Assembly (NCBI RefSeq): GCF_007680845.1
Contig: NZ_VEIY01000002.1
Coordinates: 364,217 to 428,216, forward strand
Direction: 5' to 3'
Source: Curtobacterium pusillum
Lineage (GTDB): Bacteria; Actinomycetota; Actinomycetes; Actinomycetales; Microbacteriaceae
DNA: 64,000 bases
Below are positions 35,916 to 46,939 of this stretch, piece after piece (the first letter of the stretch is position 1; every line of letters starts with the position of its first letter). The position numbers and the translations under genes were made by a program. The notes under the pieces are model-generated. The model searched no databases. It was not told the DNA's origin and saw only the letters and a program-made list of their open reading frames with translations.

Positions 35916-36121
35916 GTGGAGGCGCTCCTTCCCGGTCGGCCGAAGTGCCCACGGACCGGGGCACAATCGGCTTCGAACCTACGCAGGTTGCGCCGTGCCC
36001 CAGGACGAGAACGGACGTTCACCGCGGGCGCGCGGGACCGCAGCACGCCGGGAACCCCCGGTCAGCGCCGGTGTTCGTGGTCGCCCCTGGGAGAACGGTA
36101 ACGATGCCGGACGACCGTCGG
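35916..36121. other. 206-base gap with a possible operator (AACCT/AGGTT)
   Basis: Region between the osmoprotectant operon and the DinB gene; no open reading frame is supported. AACCT-ACGC-AGGTT (35976-35989) is a palindrome upstream of the osmoprotectant operon and is a plausible regulator site. No clear -10/-35 pair could be assigned. Confidence 0.4.
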
Positions 36122-36817
36122 CTATCGCGCGAGGCCTCGGAGCCCGGACCGCTCGGCGATGTCCACGAGCATCTCGCGCCACTCCACCCACTCGTCGGCC
36201 GACTTCTCGGCGAGGTTGCCATCCCCGTCACCGGCGAGCCCGTCGAGCATCTCGCGCACGATGTCCGCGTGTCCGGCGTGCCGAGCGGTCTCGTGGGCCA
36301 TGTGCACGAGGATCCGGTGCAGCGTGACCTCCTGGTGCCCCTCCGGCCACCACGGGACGACCCCGCGGGCGTCGAGGTCGAGCGCCTCGATCGTGGCGTC
36401 GGCGTGCGCAGCGCTGCGGTGGTGGAACGCGACGACGTCGTCCAGGGTCTCGTCGAGCGTCGCGTACATGTCGTCGCCTTCCTCGGACTCGAGCCAGGCG
36501 GGCGGATCCGGCAGCGGACGGCCGAAGACCTCGCCGAAGTAGCCGACCTGCACGGTGGCGACGTGCTTCACCAGCCCCAGCACGTTCGTGCCGGTGGGCG
36601 TGACCGGCCACCGGGCCTGTCGCTCCGCCAGCCCGTCGAGCTTCGCGAGGAGCGCGGCACGGTGCTTCTGCAGGTACCGGTGCAGCGTCTGCTTGTCCAG
36701 CGCCACGTCGGCCGCGGGCGTCGACCCCTCGTCGGACAGCAGCGCGTTGCCGCTCGAGGTGATCGACCCCCTGGCCGGTGCTGGGTGGACTTCGGGGACC
36801 GGGGCGACGTCGCTCAT
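36122..36817 (-). CDS. DinB/DUF664-family protein
   Basis: A 231-residue four-helix protein of the DinB superfamily, mycothiol-transferase-like subgroup (TVQVGYFGEVFGRPLPDPPAW, VTLHRILVHMAHETARHAGHADIVREMLDG). The HMAHETARHAGH segment holds metal-binding histidines. Members may be mycothiol-dependent transferases or metal-dependent hydrolases in stress response. Its ATG overlaps the stop of the upstream DUF6197-like gene (ATGA). Confidence 0.85.
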   Translation of the reverse strand: MSDVAPVPEVHPAPARGSITSSGNALLSDEGSTPAADVALDKQTLHRYLQKHRAALLAKLDGLAERQARWPVTPTGTNVLGLVKHVATVQVGYFGEVFGRPLPDPPAWLESEEGDDMYATLDETLDDVVAFHHRSAAHADATIEALDLDARGVVPWWPEGHQEVTLHRILVHMAHETARHAGHADIVREMLDGLAGDGDGNLAEKSADEWVEWREMLVDIAERSGLRGLAR

Positions 36818-37425
36818 GCCCTCGATCGTGCCACCGCTCGCTCGCGGACGCGCTCCGCCTCGTGCACGGCGACGCGTTCGGCCGTGAGCAGGAGCCCCGC
36901 GACCTCGGCCGAGTTCCGCGACGGGGCGTCGTTCCAGCTCGTGAGGTCACGGACGCGTCCCATCCGGACGTCCGGCGCGGGGCACCAGAGGACCGGCTGG
37001 CCCTCGTCCACGGCGAGGGCGTGCCACACGAGGTCCAGGGCGTGCTGGACCTGCTGGGAGTGCACGGCGTGCGGGCCGCCGGCGGCGGAGACGACCGACC
37101 CGACGAGGCACGCGGCCACCAGGGGCCGACCCTGCACGTCCATCGCCGCGGCACTGGAGGCCTTCCGCATCCGGCCGTGCTCGTCGATGTAGGCGAACCA
37201 CGCGTGCTGGATCCACCCCCGCTCGATCACGGTGCGCGCACCGGAGAGGAGGCGCTCGAGGTCACCGAGCTCCTGCAGCCGGGCGTCGAGGCGCCGGGCG
37301 TGCGCGGCGCTGCGACGCGCGCTCATCCGGTCGAGGAGCCCGCGGATGCCGGTGCGGGTCGGGGCGGACGGGACGGGAGAGGCGTCGGTGGCGACGTCGT
37401 GCTGGACGCGGAACTCGAGGGTCAT
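36814..37425 (-). CDS. DUF6197-like protein
   Basis: A 203-residue protein with the DUF6197 pattern GARTVIERGWIQHAWFAYIDEHGR, then ACLVGSVVSAAG and LDLVWHALAVDEG, and a WNDAPSRNSAEV segment near the C terminus. Function unknown; this family is common in actinobacteria. ATG 37425 is preferred because GGAGGGG lies 7 bases upstream. Forms a two-gene unit with the DinB gene. Confidence 0.65.
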   Translation of the reverse strand: MTLEFRVQHDVATDASPVPSAPTRTGIRGLLDRMSARRSAAHARRLDARLQELGDLERLLSGARTVIERGWIQHAWFAYIDEHGRMRKASSAAAMDVQGRPLVAACLVGSVVSAAGGPHAVHSQQVQHALDLVWHALAVDEGQPVLWCPAPDVRMGRVRDLTSWNDAPSRNSAEVAGLLLTAERVAVHEAERVRERAVARSRA

Positions 37426-37485
37426 GACGGCCCCTCCGATCTTCACGTGCACGGATTGGTGCGGTCACGATAGCCCCGCCCGGAC

Positions 37486-38364
37486 TCAGTCGTCCAGCAC
37501 TTCTCCGATGGCCCTGCGCGCCGCGGCCCGGAACGCGCGGTCGCCGGACAGCGACAGGGTGGACGCGATCGAGACGGCCCAGGCCCGCGCGCGGAGCCAG
37601 GTGTCGTCGTCGGCCGTCACGTGCGCGCGGAAGACGCGCCGCGCCTCCCGGTCGAACAGCAACCACGCGGCCGCGAGGTCGACGGCCGGGTCCCCCGCCG
37701 TGACGTCGCCGAAGTCGACGACCGCCGACAGGCGGTCCGGCCCGTCGACGGTCGACTCGACGAGCACGTTGAACGGGTGCAGGTCGCCGTGCACCCAGAC
37801 GGGAGGCGCGGTGTGCGCGGGCAGTGCCGCCGCGGTCCGCCAGAGCGCGGCGAGTTCACCGGCCCGGGGCACGTCCTCCGTCGCGAGTCGCGTCAGCACG
37901 GCGTCGCTCCGCGTCGCGAGCGGCACGGCACGGACCGGGTTCGCGGGAGCGTCCTCCGGAGCGGGCACGTGCAGGAGTCCCAGGAAGGCCGCGAGCGCCC
38001 CGGCGACGGACACCCCGGCGGGTGTCTCGCCGACCGGGGACCCCGGCAGCCACCGGACCACGCTCCACGCCCAGGGGTACCCGAGCGCCGGGCGGCCGGT
38101 CCGGACCGGCAAGGGGACCGGCGCCACCGGAGCGACCCGTCGGGCGATCTCCGGCAACCAGCGCTGCTCGTGCTCGACGAGCACCGCGGCCGCGGCGCGA
38201 CGGGGGAGCCGCACCGCGAAGCAGTCGCCGAGTCGGACGATCACGTTGTCCCAGCCGTTGGCCACGACGGCGAGCGGGAGGTCCGCGAGGTCCGGGTGCT
38301 GGTCGAGGAGGAGTGCCCGGACGAGCGGCACGTCGACGTCGACCTCGGCGGCTGGGGTGTCCAT
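37486..38364 (-). CDS. Aminoglycoside phosphotransferase-family protein
   Basis: A 292-residue protein-kinase-like phosphotransferase. NVIVRLGDCFAVRLPRRAA near 40-58 gives the ATP lysine region; the catalytic loop VWVHGDLHPFNVLV (about 188-201) and metal site VVDFGDVTAGDPAVDL complete the APH fold. The physiological substrate may be a sugar, choline or an antibiotic; resistance is not shown. A half-site at 37798-37813 falls just before the catalytic loop (TAPPVWV). Confidence 0.87.
   Translation of the reverse strand: MDTPAAEVDVDVPLVRALLLDQHPDLADLPLAVVANGWDNVIVRLGDCFAVRLPRRAAAAVLVEHEQRWLPEIARRVAPVAPVPLPVRTGRPALGYPWAWSVVRWLPGSPVGETPAGVSVAGALAAFLGLLHVPAPEDAPANPVRAVPLATRSDAVLTRLATEDVPRAGELAALWRTAAALPAHTAPPVWVHGDLHPFNVLVESTVDGPDRLSAVVDFGDVTAGDPAVDLAAAWLLFDREARRVFRAHVTADDDTWLRARAWAVSIASTLSLSGDRAFRAAARRAIGEVLDD
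37798..37813. repeat. Single GGAGGCGCGG-family half-site in the APH-family gene
   Basis: GACGGGAGGCGCGGTG, matching the arm plus the next base seen in the 41765 element. A degenerate copy (CCGCGCCTCCCGG) lies at 37639-37651 in the same gene. Confidence 0.7.
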
Positions 38365-38501
38365 CGCGACAGGCTACCGAGGGCCCGGGTACCCGTGAAC
38401 GGGGGCGAGTGCGGAAACCGACCGCTGGGTATCCTCATGGGGATCGGTGACGTGGGTGTCCGTGGGGGGACCCGCGTCGCTCGGGTTGCCGCGCCCCGGG
38501 C

Positions 38502-39164
38502 TCAGACCTCGGTCGGCAGGGGCGCGATGATCCCGACGAGCCGCGGGATCTCCGGGCGGGTCCGCTCGGTGACGATCGCGGCGAGGAGCAGCGTCCAGAG
38601 CTCGCGCAGCCGTTCGTACAGGTCGGCGCGGTCCGCGAGGACGTCCGAGACCGTCTGGACGCCGGTGTACGCGGGGATCACCACGCGCCCGACGAGCGCC
38701 GGGTCCCACACGGGGTCGACCTCTCCCGCCTCGACGCCCTGCCCCATGAGCTCGGCCACCAGCTGCATCCAGTCGGTGTACGGGTCCTTCCGGTCCACCT
38801 CGGCGGCCGCGGTGTCGGTGGACAGCCGGATGCCGGCACTGACCACGACCTCGTGCACCATCTGCGTCGCCAGGCCCTGCGACAGCCACATCACCACTTC
38901 GAGCGGGGTCCGGCCACGGGCGAACGCCGCCTCGCCGTACTGCCGGGACACCTCGTGCTGCCGGGCGACGACCGCGCCGGCGAGGTCCGCCTTGGACGAG
39001 AAGTGGAAGTAGAGCGCGCCCTTGGTCAGCCCGGCGCGCTCGGCGACCGCGTCCATCGAGGTGCCGAGGTAGCCGTGCTCGTCGAACTCGTGTGCCGCGG
39101 CGTCGATGATCGCAGCCCGTGTGGCGACCGCTCGCTGCTGCCGCGTGCCACCGTCCTGCGCCAT
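38502..39164 (-). CDS. TetR-family regulator, ScbR-like
   Basis: A 220-residue regulator whose N terminus (TRAAIIDAAAHEFDEHGYLGTSMDAVAERAGLTKGALYFHFSSKADLA) is of the ScbR/gamma-butyrolactone-receptor type. The C-terminal ligand pocket is conserved in layout (WMQLVAELMGQGVEAGEV). No butyrolactone synthase gene is present in the window, so it may sense something else. A palindrome (39180-39199) lies 16 bases before its start. Confidence 0.87.
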   Translation of the reverse strand: MAQDGGTRQQRAVATRAAIIDAAAHEFDEHGYLGTSMDAVAERAGLTKGALYFHFSSKADLAGAVVARQHEVSRQYGEAAFARGRTPLEVVMWLSQGLATQMVHEVVVSAGIRLSTDTAAAEVDRKDPYTDWMQLVAELMGQGVEAGEVDPVWDPALVGRVVIPAYTGVQTVSDVLADRADLYERLRELWTLLLAAIVTERTRPEIPRLVGIIAPLPTEV

Positions 39165-39179
39165 GATCCTGCAATCGTA

Positions 39180-39199
39180 CCGACCCGGTTGCCGGTCGG
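39180..39199. promoter_or_regulatory. Palindrome before the ScbR-like gene, possible autoregulatory operator
   Basis: CCGACC and GGTCGG arms with an 8-base spacer, placed where autorepressed ScbR-type genes carry their site. A separate perfect hairpin, CCGGGG-TTCT-CCCCGG, lies at 39213-39228 towards the divergent membrane-protein gene. Confidence 0.45.
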
Positions 39200-39251
39200 C
39201 ATCCGGGCGGTACCGGGGTTCTCCCCGGGAGGCTGTCGTACGGTTCCCGGC

Positions 39252-39677
39252 ATGGACGGATGGCGGAACCCGGCACGGTGGGCCCGGACGGGACGGTGGC
39301 TGCTGCTGCCGATCGCCGTGCTCGACTGGGTCGCCCTCACGCCGCAGACGATCGTCGTGCTCGCGTTCGCGATCGCCGTCGTCGGACTCGCCGGCATCGC
39401 GGCCGCACTCGTCGTCCGCATGCTCCGGCGCTCCCGCGGGGCGATGGCGGGCCTCGGGGTGGTGCTGCTGCTCGGCGGGCTCGTGGTGTTCGGCCTCGAC
39501 CCGTTCCCCGGGTCCTTCCCGCTCATCGACGCGTGGTGGCCGGAGTCGATCACGCAGCCGCAGGTCGTCGGCAGCGCCTACTGGCAGCTCGCTGGCCTCG
39601 GGATCGAGCTCGCCGGCTTCGGGATGCTCGCGACCCTGCTCGTCGTCTCGCTGACGTCGAAGCCCGCCCAGCGCTGA
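39252..39677 (+). CDS. Hypothetical membrane protein (four helices)
   Basis: A 141-residue protein with four hydrophobic segments (WLLLPIAVLDWVAL, IVVLAFAIAVVGLAGIAAALVV, GLGVVLLLGGLVVFGL, LAGLGIELAGFGMLATLLVV) and an external loop DPFPGSFPLIDAWWPESITQ. No family recognised. Divergent from the ScbR-like regulator, hence a possible target of it. Confidence 0.65.
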   Translation: MDGWRNPARWARTGRWLLLPIAVLDWVALTPQTIVVLAFAIAVVGLAGIAAALVVRMLRRSRGAMAGLGVVLLLGGLVVFGLDPFPGSFPLIDAWWPESITQPQVVGSAYWQLAGLGIELAGFGMLATLLVVSLTSKPAQR

Positions 39678-39686
39678 CCGGTCCGC

Positions 39687-40817
39687 TCAGTCGCGGGTGA
39701 GCACGACCAGCGACCCGCCGGTCGCCACCGCACGGACGCGTTCGACCAGCTCGGCGCCGTCCGCCGAGGCCCGGGTCAGCCCGAGCAGGTCGTCCAACGC
39801 GCCGACCCCCGCGAGCACCCCGTCGGTGCACAGCACGATCCGGTCACCGGACGCGAGGTCGAGGAAGCCCGGGGTCCGTGGGATCGCCGCCGGCTGCAGC
39901 CCGATCGGGAGGTCCTGCGACCGCAGCGACTCCGTGGTGCCGTCCGCGCGCACGAGCACCGCGAGGCCGTGCCCGGCGTCCCCGTACGCGACGTGCCCCG
40001 ACGCGGGGTCGAGCCGCAGGTGGAACAGCGAGCCGACCGTGTCCGCAGCCGACAGGTCGGCGGCGACCTGCGCCTCCAGGCCGACCATCGCGTCCTCCAT
40101 CGGGACGTCCGTCCGTGCGATGACCGCCGCGCGGACCGCTGCGGCGAGGAGCGCCGAGGCGCGACCCGCGGCGGGGACGGAACCGACCGTCACGTGGAGC
40201 TGCCCGTCGGCGGCGAGCCGCCAGTCCGCCACGTCGCCGGAGTCGTCGCGCGGCAGCGTCAGGACCTGGAGCGTGTGCCCGGGGACCGTCACCGGTGCGG
40301 GGACCAGGCCGTCGACGACCCGTCGGACGCGGTCCTGTTCGATCGAGTGCCCGAGCTCGCGCTCCGCCCAGCGCGCGAGGTCGCCGAGCAGGTCGAGGTC
40401 CTCCGCGGACAGGGTCCGCGGAGCCGCGTCCATGATGCAGAGCGTCCCCACCCGGGTGCCGTCGAGCATCGACAACGGGGCGCCCGCGTAGAACCGGACG
40501 CCCTGCTCCGTCACGGCTGCGAGGTGCGCGAACCGCGGGTCGAGGCTGGCGTCCGGGACCACCATCGGCTCGTCGGACATCACGGTGGTCGAGCAGAAGA
40601 CCTGTTCGGCCGGCGCGCTCCCGCCCTGCTGCCAGCCCTGGGTCGACTGGGCGGTCACGACGCCGCCGTGGACGAGGTTGAGGAACGTGAGCGGGACCCC
40701 GAAGGCCTCCTGCGTCATCCGGGTGATGCGGTCGAAGCGCTCCTCGGGCCCGCTGCCGAGGACGCCGAGCGCCTCGACGACGGCGGTCCGGTGTGCTGCG
40801 GTGTCGAGCTGTGTCAC
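39687..40817 (-). CDS. GAF domain plus degenerate PP2C (SpoIIE-type) protein
   Basis: A 376-residue protein. The GAF domain (about 25-155) reads [56 protein letters not shown], close to phytochrome-like GAF proteins. The C-terminal half is a SpoIIE/PP2C fold, with [16 protein letters not shown] and [14 protein letters not shown] present. The first metal-binding Asp region is [10 protein letters not shown] where active enzymes have GDVSGHG, so activity is probably reduced or lost. GTG start overlaps the ThuA stop. Confidence 0.82.
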   Translation of the reverse strand: MTQLDTAAHRTAVVEALGVLGSGPEERFDRITRMTQEAFGVPLTFLNLVHGGVVTAQSTQGWQQGGSAPAEQVFCSTTVMSDEPMVVPDASLDPRFAHLAAVTEQGVRFYAGAPLSMLDGTRVGTLCIMDAAPRTLSAEDLDLLGDLARWAERELGHSIEQDRVRRVVDGLVPAPVTVPGHTLQVLTLPRDDSGDVADWRLAADGQLHVTVGSVPAAGRASALLAAAVRAAVIARTDVPMEDAMVGLEAQVAADLSAADTVGSLFHLRLDPASGHVAYGDAGHGLAVLVRADGTTESLRSQDLPIGLQPAAIPRTPGFLDLASGDRIVLCTDGVLAGVGALDDLLGLTRASADGAELVERVRAVATGGSLVVLTRD

Positions 40818-41590
40818 CCGTCCTGTCTACCCGCACCGGGCCGCAGGAACCAGTCCCGAGGGTGCTGGTCGGCGGTCAGCTCGCGTCGTCCGGACACGGG
40901 AGCCGCCCATGCCGCCGCGTTCGAGAGGACCCGCTGGACGTCCGGGTGGTGGTAGACGGGGTACTCCTGGTCGCCCGGCGAGAAGTAGAAGACCCGGCCG
41001 AGCCCGCGCCGGTACGCGACGCCGGAGCGGAAGACCTCGCCGCCGGCGAAGGTGGACAGGAAGACCTCCTCGTCAGGGCGGGGGATGTCGAAGTACTCGC
41101 CGTACATCTCCTGGCGCTCGATGACGATCGGGTGCGGGACCCCGGCGGCGATCGGGTGCTCGGGGGCCACCGTCCAGACGAGTTCGCGCTCGCCGTCGTT
41201 GCGCCACTTCAGCGAGCAGGTCGTGCCCATCAGGCGCTTGAACGGCTTGGAGTAGTGCCCGGAGTGCAGGACCACGAGGCCCATCCCGGCGTGCACGGCG
41301 TCGACCACGCGGTCGACGACCTCGTCGGCGACCTCGTCGTGGGCGGCGTGCCCCCACCAGAACAGGACGTCCGTGGCGGCGAGGCGCTCGGCGGTGAGGC
41401 CGTGCTCCGGTTCCTGGAGGGTGGCCGTGCTCACGGTGGCGTCGGGGTGGTGTGCGCGGAGCGCTCCGGCGATCACGGTGTGCATGCCGTCGGGGTAGTG
41501 CTCGATGACCGTCGCGTCACCGCGGCTCTCGTGCACGTTCTCGTTCCAGACGACGATGTTCAGGGGACGGGATTCGGTCGGCGTCGACAT
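40814..41590 (-). CDS. ThuA-domain protein (trehalose-utilisation type)
   Basis: A 258-residue class-I-glutamine-amidotransferase-like protein. [11 protein letters not shown] opens the domain; [18 protein letters not shown] and [11 protein letters not shown] are its signature strands; [17 protein letters not shown] closes it. ThuA proteins are linked to disaccharide catabolism in other bacteria, but the reaction is not established. Overlaps the GAF/PP2C gene downstream (GTGA). ATG 41590 is used. Confidence 0.88.
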   Translation of the reverse strand: MSTPTESRPLNIVVWNENVHESRGDATVIEHYPDGMHTVIAGALRAHHPDATVSTATLQEPEHGLTAERLAATDVLFWWGHAAHDEVADEVVDRVVDAVHAGMGLVVLHSGHYSKPFKRLMGTTCSLKWRNDGERELVWTVAPEHPIAAGVPHPIVIERQEMYGEYFDIPRPDEEVFLSTFAGGEVFRSGVAYRRGLGRVFYFSPGDQEYPVYHHPDVQRVLSNAAAWAAPVSGRRELTADQHPRDWFLRPGAGRQDG

Positions 41591-41657
41591 GTCCACGACG
41601 CTACCCGCAGCCGGGGCGCGGGCGCGCCCGCGGCGCGCCCGCGGCCCGCCCGCCGCT

Positions 41658-41741
41658 GAGCGGGCGAAAAACGGCCCGCTCGGCGCCGCCGGCCGTCGGG
41701 TTCTGCCCGCTCGGCGAACGTGAGCGGCGTGTTCTGCCCGC
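41658..41741. repeat. Palindromic and direct repeats between ThuA gene and icd
   Basis: GAGCGGGC (41658-41665) and GCCCGCTC (41674-41681) around GAAAAACG, then two direct copies of GTTCTGCCCGC at 41700-41710 and 41731-41741. The block lies in a 230-base gap without a gene. It is a different repeat type from the GGAGGCGCGG family that follows it. Confidence 0.6.
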
Positions 41742-41764
41742 CCGGGGCAGCCGGAACCACACGA

Positions 41765-41808
41765 CGGACGGGAGGCGCGGTGCCAGCCGGTACCGCGCCT
41801 CCCGTCCG
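41765..41808. terminator. Paired GGAGGCGCGG repeat after icd
   Basis: Perfect 17-base arms (41765-41781 and 41792-41808), starting 12 bases after the icd stop on the minus strand. Probably the icd terminator. Confidence 0.75.
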
Positions 41809-41820
41809 CCACCGGCGCGA

Positions 41821-44031
<2,211 letters not shown>

Positions 44032-44092
44032 GCTGGCGGGTACTCCCTTGTTCATGCCGTCGGTACGTCCACGCTACTCGCGCAGCGGGATG

Positions 44093-44106
44093 TCTCGACA
44101 TCAAGA
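44093..44106. promoter_or_regulatory. TCTCGA-CA-TCAAGA palindrome upstream of icd
   Basis: On the minus strand the site reads TCTTGATGTCGAGA, one base off a perfect 6-2-6 palindrome. It resembles operator sites of MarR-type regulators and lies 62 bases before the icd start. Confidence 0.4.
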
Positions 44107-44225
44107 TACATGGTGCCGCTGACATCGAGCAGACGCTCGGCTGACGTCCTGGAGGCGCACTGTCGACACATAGACACGTCGCGTGCACTGGTCTTCCGCA
44201 GCACACACGACCAGGGAGCGCGATC

Positions 44226-44591
44226 ATGACGACGTCACGTCGGACACCGGAGGACTTCGGGTGGTCCGCAGAGGACCTCCGTTCCGCCTACGCCGTGGAC
44301 GGCAGCGGCCCCTACCGGTACGCACCGGACGGCTCCGGGCCCTTCTCGTACGACGACGACGGCTCCGGGCCGTGGCTCGTCGGACCCACACCCCGGCGGG
44401 GCATCGCCCGGTTCGCGCCGCGGGAGCGCGGGTCGTCCTCGCGGTTGCGGCGGATCGGGACCGCCGTGACCGCGGGGACGCTCGCACTCGTCCTCGCGGT
44501 GGGGAGCGTCGCGGTCGTCGCGCACACCGCTCCTCCACACCGGGCGGTCGACGCCTCCGCCGTCCACAGTCCGGTGCCGGACGGGGACTGA
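44226..44591 (+). CDS. Hypothetical membrane protein with three DGSGP repeats
   Basis: A 121-residue protein. The N-terminal part has three DGSGP(Y/F/W) units spaced 13 and 10 residues apart (residues 25-49), each followed by an aromatic residue. A single membrane helix follows at about 78-98 ([20 protein letters not shown]), with an extracytoplasmic tail. No family recognised. GGGAG lies about 7 bases upstream of the ATG. It may be an envelope protein with a repeat-based binding region. Confidence 0.65.
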   Translation: MTTSRRTPEDFGWSAEDLRSAYAVDGSGPYRYAPDGSGPFSYDDDGSGPWLVGPTPRRGIARFAPRERGSSSRLRRIGTAVTAGTLALVLAVGSVAVVAHTAPPHRAVDASAVHSPVPDGD

Positions 44592-44618
44592 CGCCCCGAT
44601 CGGTGCCACGCTGGGCGC

Positions 44619-46313
44619 GTGACCGAATTCCTCGTCGTCGGCGTCATCGCCGTGATCGCCATCGCCGGAGCCGCCGTGCTCGGGCCGCGGATCGGCGTCG
44701 CGGCACCCCTCGTGCTCGTGACGGTCGGGATCGTCGCGAGCCTGCTGCCGTTCGTCCCGGACGCCTCGATCGACCCGGAGTGGATCCTCGCCGGGGTCCT
44801 GCCACCGCTGCTGTACTCGTCGGCCGTGTCCATGCCGTCGATGAACTTCCGGCGTGAGTTCGGTGCCATCAGCGGCCTGTCGGTCCTGCTCGTGATCGCA
44901 TCGAGCCTCGTCCTCGGGCTGTTCTTCGCCTGGGTGATCCCCGGGCTCGGGTTCTGGTGGGGCATCGCGCTCGGCGCCATCGTCAGTCCGACGGACGCCG
45001 TCGCCACCTCGATCGTGAAGGAGACCTCGGTGTCCCGCCGGGCGATCTCGATCCTCGACGGCGAATCGCTCCTCAACGACGCCACCGCGCTCGTCCTCCT
45101 CCGCACCGCGATCGCCGCCGCCGCCGCGTCGTTCTCGTTCTGGGGCGCGCTCGGCGACTTCGCCAGGGCCGTCGCGATCGCCGTGGTCATCGGCTGGTTC
45201 GTCGGCTGGTTGAACGTCTGGGTCCGCTCGCGGGTGCCGAACGCCGCCGTGAACACCGCGCTGTCGTTCGCCGTGCCTTTCGCAGCCGCGGTCCCGACCG
45301 AGCTGGCGCACGGCTCCGGGCTCGTCGCAGCAGTGGTGGCCGGGCTGTTCACCGGGATCGTCGGGCCCCGGAAGCTCCCGCCGGGGCACCGACTGTCGGA
45401 CGCGCAGAACTGGCAGACCATCGAGCTCGTGCTCGAGGGCGCGGTGTTCCTCACGATGGGGTACCAGCTCAAGAGCATCCTCGGTGCCGTGCGGGACGAC
45501 CACATCGGCATCGGGCCGGCCTTCCTCATCGCGGTCGGCGCCCTCGTGCTCACGATCGTCGTCCGCGCGGCGTACGTCGTGCCGCTCTTGCTCGCCCTCT
45601 CGGCCAGCGCCAGGCGCGGCGGCCGCATGCGCGATCGGTTCACCGAGATGCAGGCCGGCGACCGCGACGCCATGAGCGACGTCATCCGGGAACACCGACC
45701 CGGCAACCGTGCGCCGTCCGAGCGGGAACTCGACCGCTTCGCCACCCGGGTCCGGCGCACACTGGCCGACATCGCGTACTACACGAAGGCGCCGCTCGGC
45801 TGGCGCGAGGGCACGGCGGTGGTCTGGGCCGGGATGCGCGGAGCCGTGACGGTGGCGGCCGCGCAGACCCTGACGGAGCAGGACACACCGCAGCGGTCGC
45901 TCCTGGTGTTCATCGCCTTCGCGGTCGCCCTGCTGTCGCTCGTGGTCCAGGGCGGCACGATCGGTCCGCTGCTCCGCCGGATCGCGGTACCGGCCACGGA
46001 CACCGCGGCGAAGGACACCGAGGAGCGCCAGCGACTCCTCCAGTTGATGCGGACCGCCGCCGACCAGGTTCCCGGGACCGGCGAGGAGCCGCCCCGCACG
46101 AGAGCGGACCTGGAGGCCGCTGACCCGGCCGAGCTCCGGGCTTGGATGGGGCGCGAGAAGGCCCGACGGCTGGCTGTGCTCGACGCCCAGCGCACGGCCG
46201 TCCTCGACGCCCGCGACGACGGGTCGTTCGACGCCGAGGTGCTCGAGTCGATGCTGCAGAACCTCGACGCCGAGCAGATCGCCCTCGAACTCCGGGGGGC
46301 GCCCGCACGGTGA
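44619..46313 (+). CDS. Na+/H+ antiporter, CPA1 type
   Basis: A 564-residue cation/proton antiporter with about 11-12 membrane helices. The ion-binding motifs are SPTDAVATS (from about 123) and DGESLLNDATALVL. The soluble C-terminal part includes RFATRVRRTLADIAYYTKAPL, then a helix pair and a charged tail. It likely handles Na+/H+ exchange and pH homeostasis. GTG start. Followed directly by a tandem repeat (46313-46358). Confidence 0.9.
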   Translation: MTEFLVVGVIAVIAIAGAAVLGPRIGVAAPLVLVTVGIVASLLPFVPDASIDPEWILAGVLPPLLYSSAVSMPSMNFRREFGAISGLSVLLVIASSLVLGLFFAWVIPGLGFWWGIALGAIVSPTDAVATSIVKETSVSRRAISILDGESLLNDATALVLLRTAIAAAAASFSFWGALGDFARAVAIAVVIGWFVGWLNVWVRSRVPNAAVNTALSFAVPFAAAVPTELAHGSGLVAAVVAGLFTGIVGPRKLPPGHRLSDAQNWQTIELVLEGAVFLTMGYQLKSILGAVRDDHIGIGPAFLIAVGALVLTIVVRAAYVVPLLLALSASARRGGRMRDRFTEMQAGDRDAMSDVIREHRPGNRAPSERELDRFATRVRRTLADIAYYTKAPLGWREGTAVVWAGMRGAVTVAAAQTLTEQDTPQRSLLVFIAFAVALLSLVVQGGTIGPLLRRIAVPATDTAAKDTEERQRLLQLMRTAADQVPGTGEEPPRTRADLEAADPAELRAWMGREKARRLAVLDAQRTAVLDARDDGSFDAEVLESMLQNLDAEQIALELRGAPAR

Positions 46314-46358
46314 ACCCGGAGAACCCGGAGAACCCCGAGAACCCCGAGAACCCCGAGC
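46313..46358. repeat. Tandem 9-base repeat (GAACCCCGA type) after the antiporter gene
   Basis: Five units close to GAACCCGGA / GAACCCCGA immediately after the antiporter stop; a shadow frame would read (NPE)n. Probably a slippage tract. Confidence 0.65.
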
Positions 46359-46369
46359 GCGATCGTCCG

Positions 46370-46864
46370 CTACTCGCCGATGCGGACCCGGAAGACCCGG
46401 ACCCCGGCGGTCTGCAGCCCCGCGAGACCGAGGCGCATCCGGAACGACCGGAACGGTCGCTGGAACCCGGACGGCGCCGACGCCGCCCCGATCTGGTGGA
46501 GCACCTCGGACGTGAGGGTCCGCTCGAGCTTGGGCGCCAGCCGGGTCAGCCCCGACACCGTCACGACGATCTGCACGGCGTGCGGCGCGAGCAGCGGCGC
46601 GATGTGGTCCGCCGTCTCGTGCGCACGGTGGAACGCGGGGTCGTCGCCCGGCCGTCGGATCGCGATCACCGCGAGTTCCGCGTGCCCGGCCTCCTCGGGG
46701 TCCGGCAGGTCGTCGACCCCCACGACCCGCATGCGCGCGGCGTCGACCCCGGCCCGGACGGCTGCCGCACGGAGCACCGGCAGGAGGTCCTGGGTCCCGG
46801 CGAGCACGACCTCGGCCGACCGCAGGTCGACGGGTTCGTGCCGCTCTCGCGGCGTTCGGGCCAT
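46370..46864 (-). CDS. Hypothetical protein (164 aa)
   Basis: A 164-residue soluble protein of unknown family. It has alternating strand and helix pattern (AEVVLAGTQDLLPVLRAAAVRAG, AELAVIAIRRPGDDPAFHRAHETADHIAPLLAPHAVQIVVTV). The C-terminal part is basic and aromatic (PFRSFRMRLGLAGLQTAGVRVFRVRIGE). AAGGA sits about 10 bases before the ATG, supporting translation. Divergent from the M23 peptidase gene. Confidence 0.6.
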   Translation of the reverse strand: MARTPRERHEPVDLRSAEVVLAGTQDLLPVLRAAAVRAGVDAARMRVVGVDDLPDPEEAGHAELAVIAIRRPGDDPAFHRAHETADHIAPLLAPHAVQIVVTVSGLTRLAPKLERTLTSEVLHQIGAASAPSGFQRPFRSFRMRLGLAGLQTAGVRVFRVRIGE

Positions 46865-46939
46865 GTGGAGGGTCCTTTCCGCTCGCTCACCGGGGACACT
46901 ACCGATCCCTGACGGTGCGGGTCCGGAGCGGGCACTTGG

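Noticed and set aside
37486..38364. Antibiotic-resistance kinase
   Set aside because: The APH fold is present, but sequence alone does not show aminoglycoside specificity.
46310..46912. A (NPE)n plus-strand protein following the antiporter
   Set aside because: The frame is antisense to a gene with a good ribosome site; the repeat is better seen as a slippage tract.
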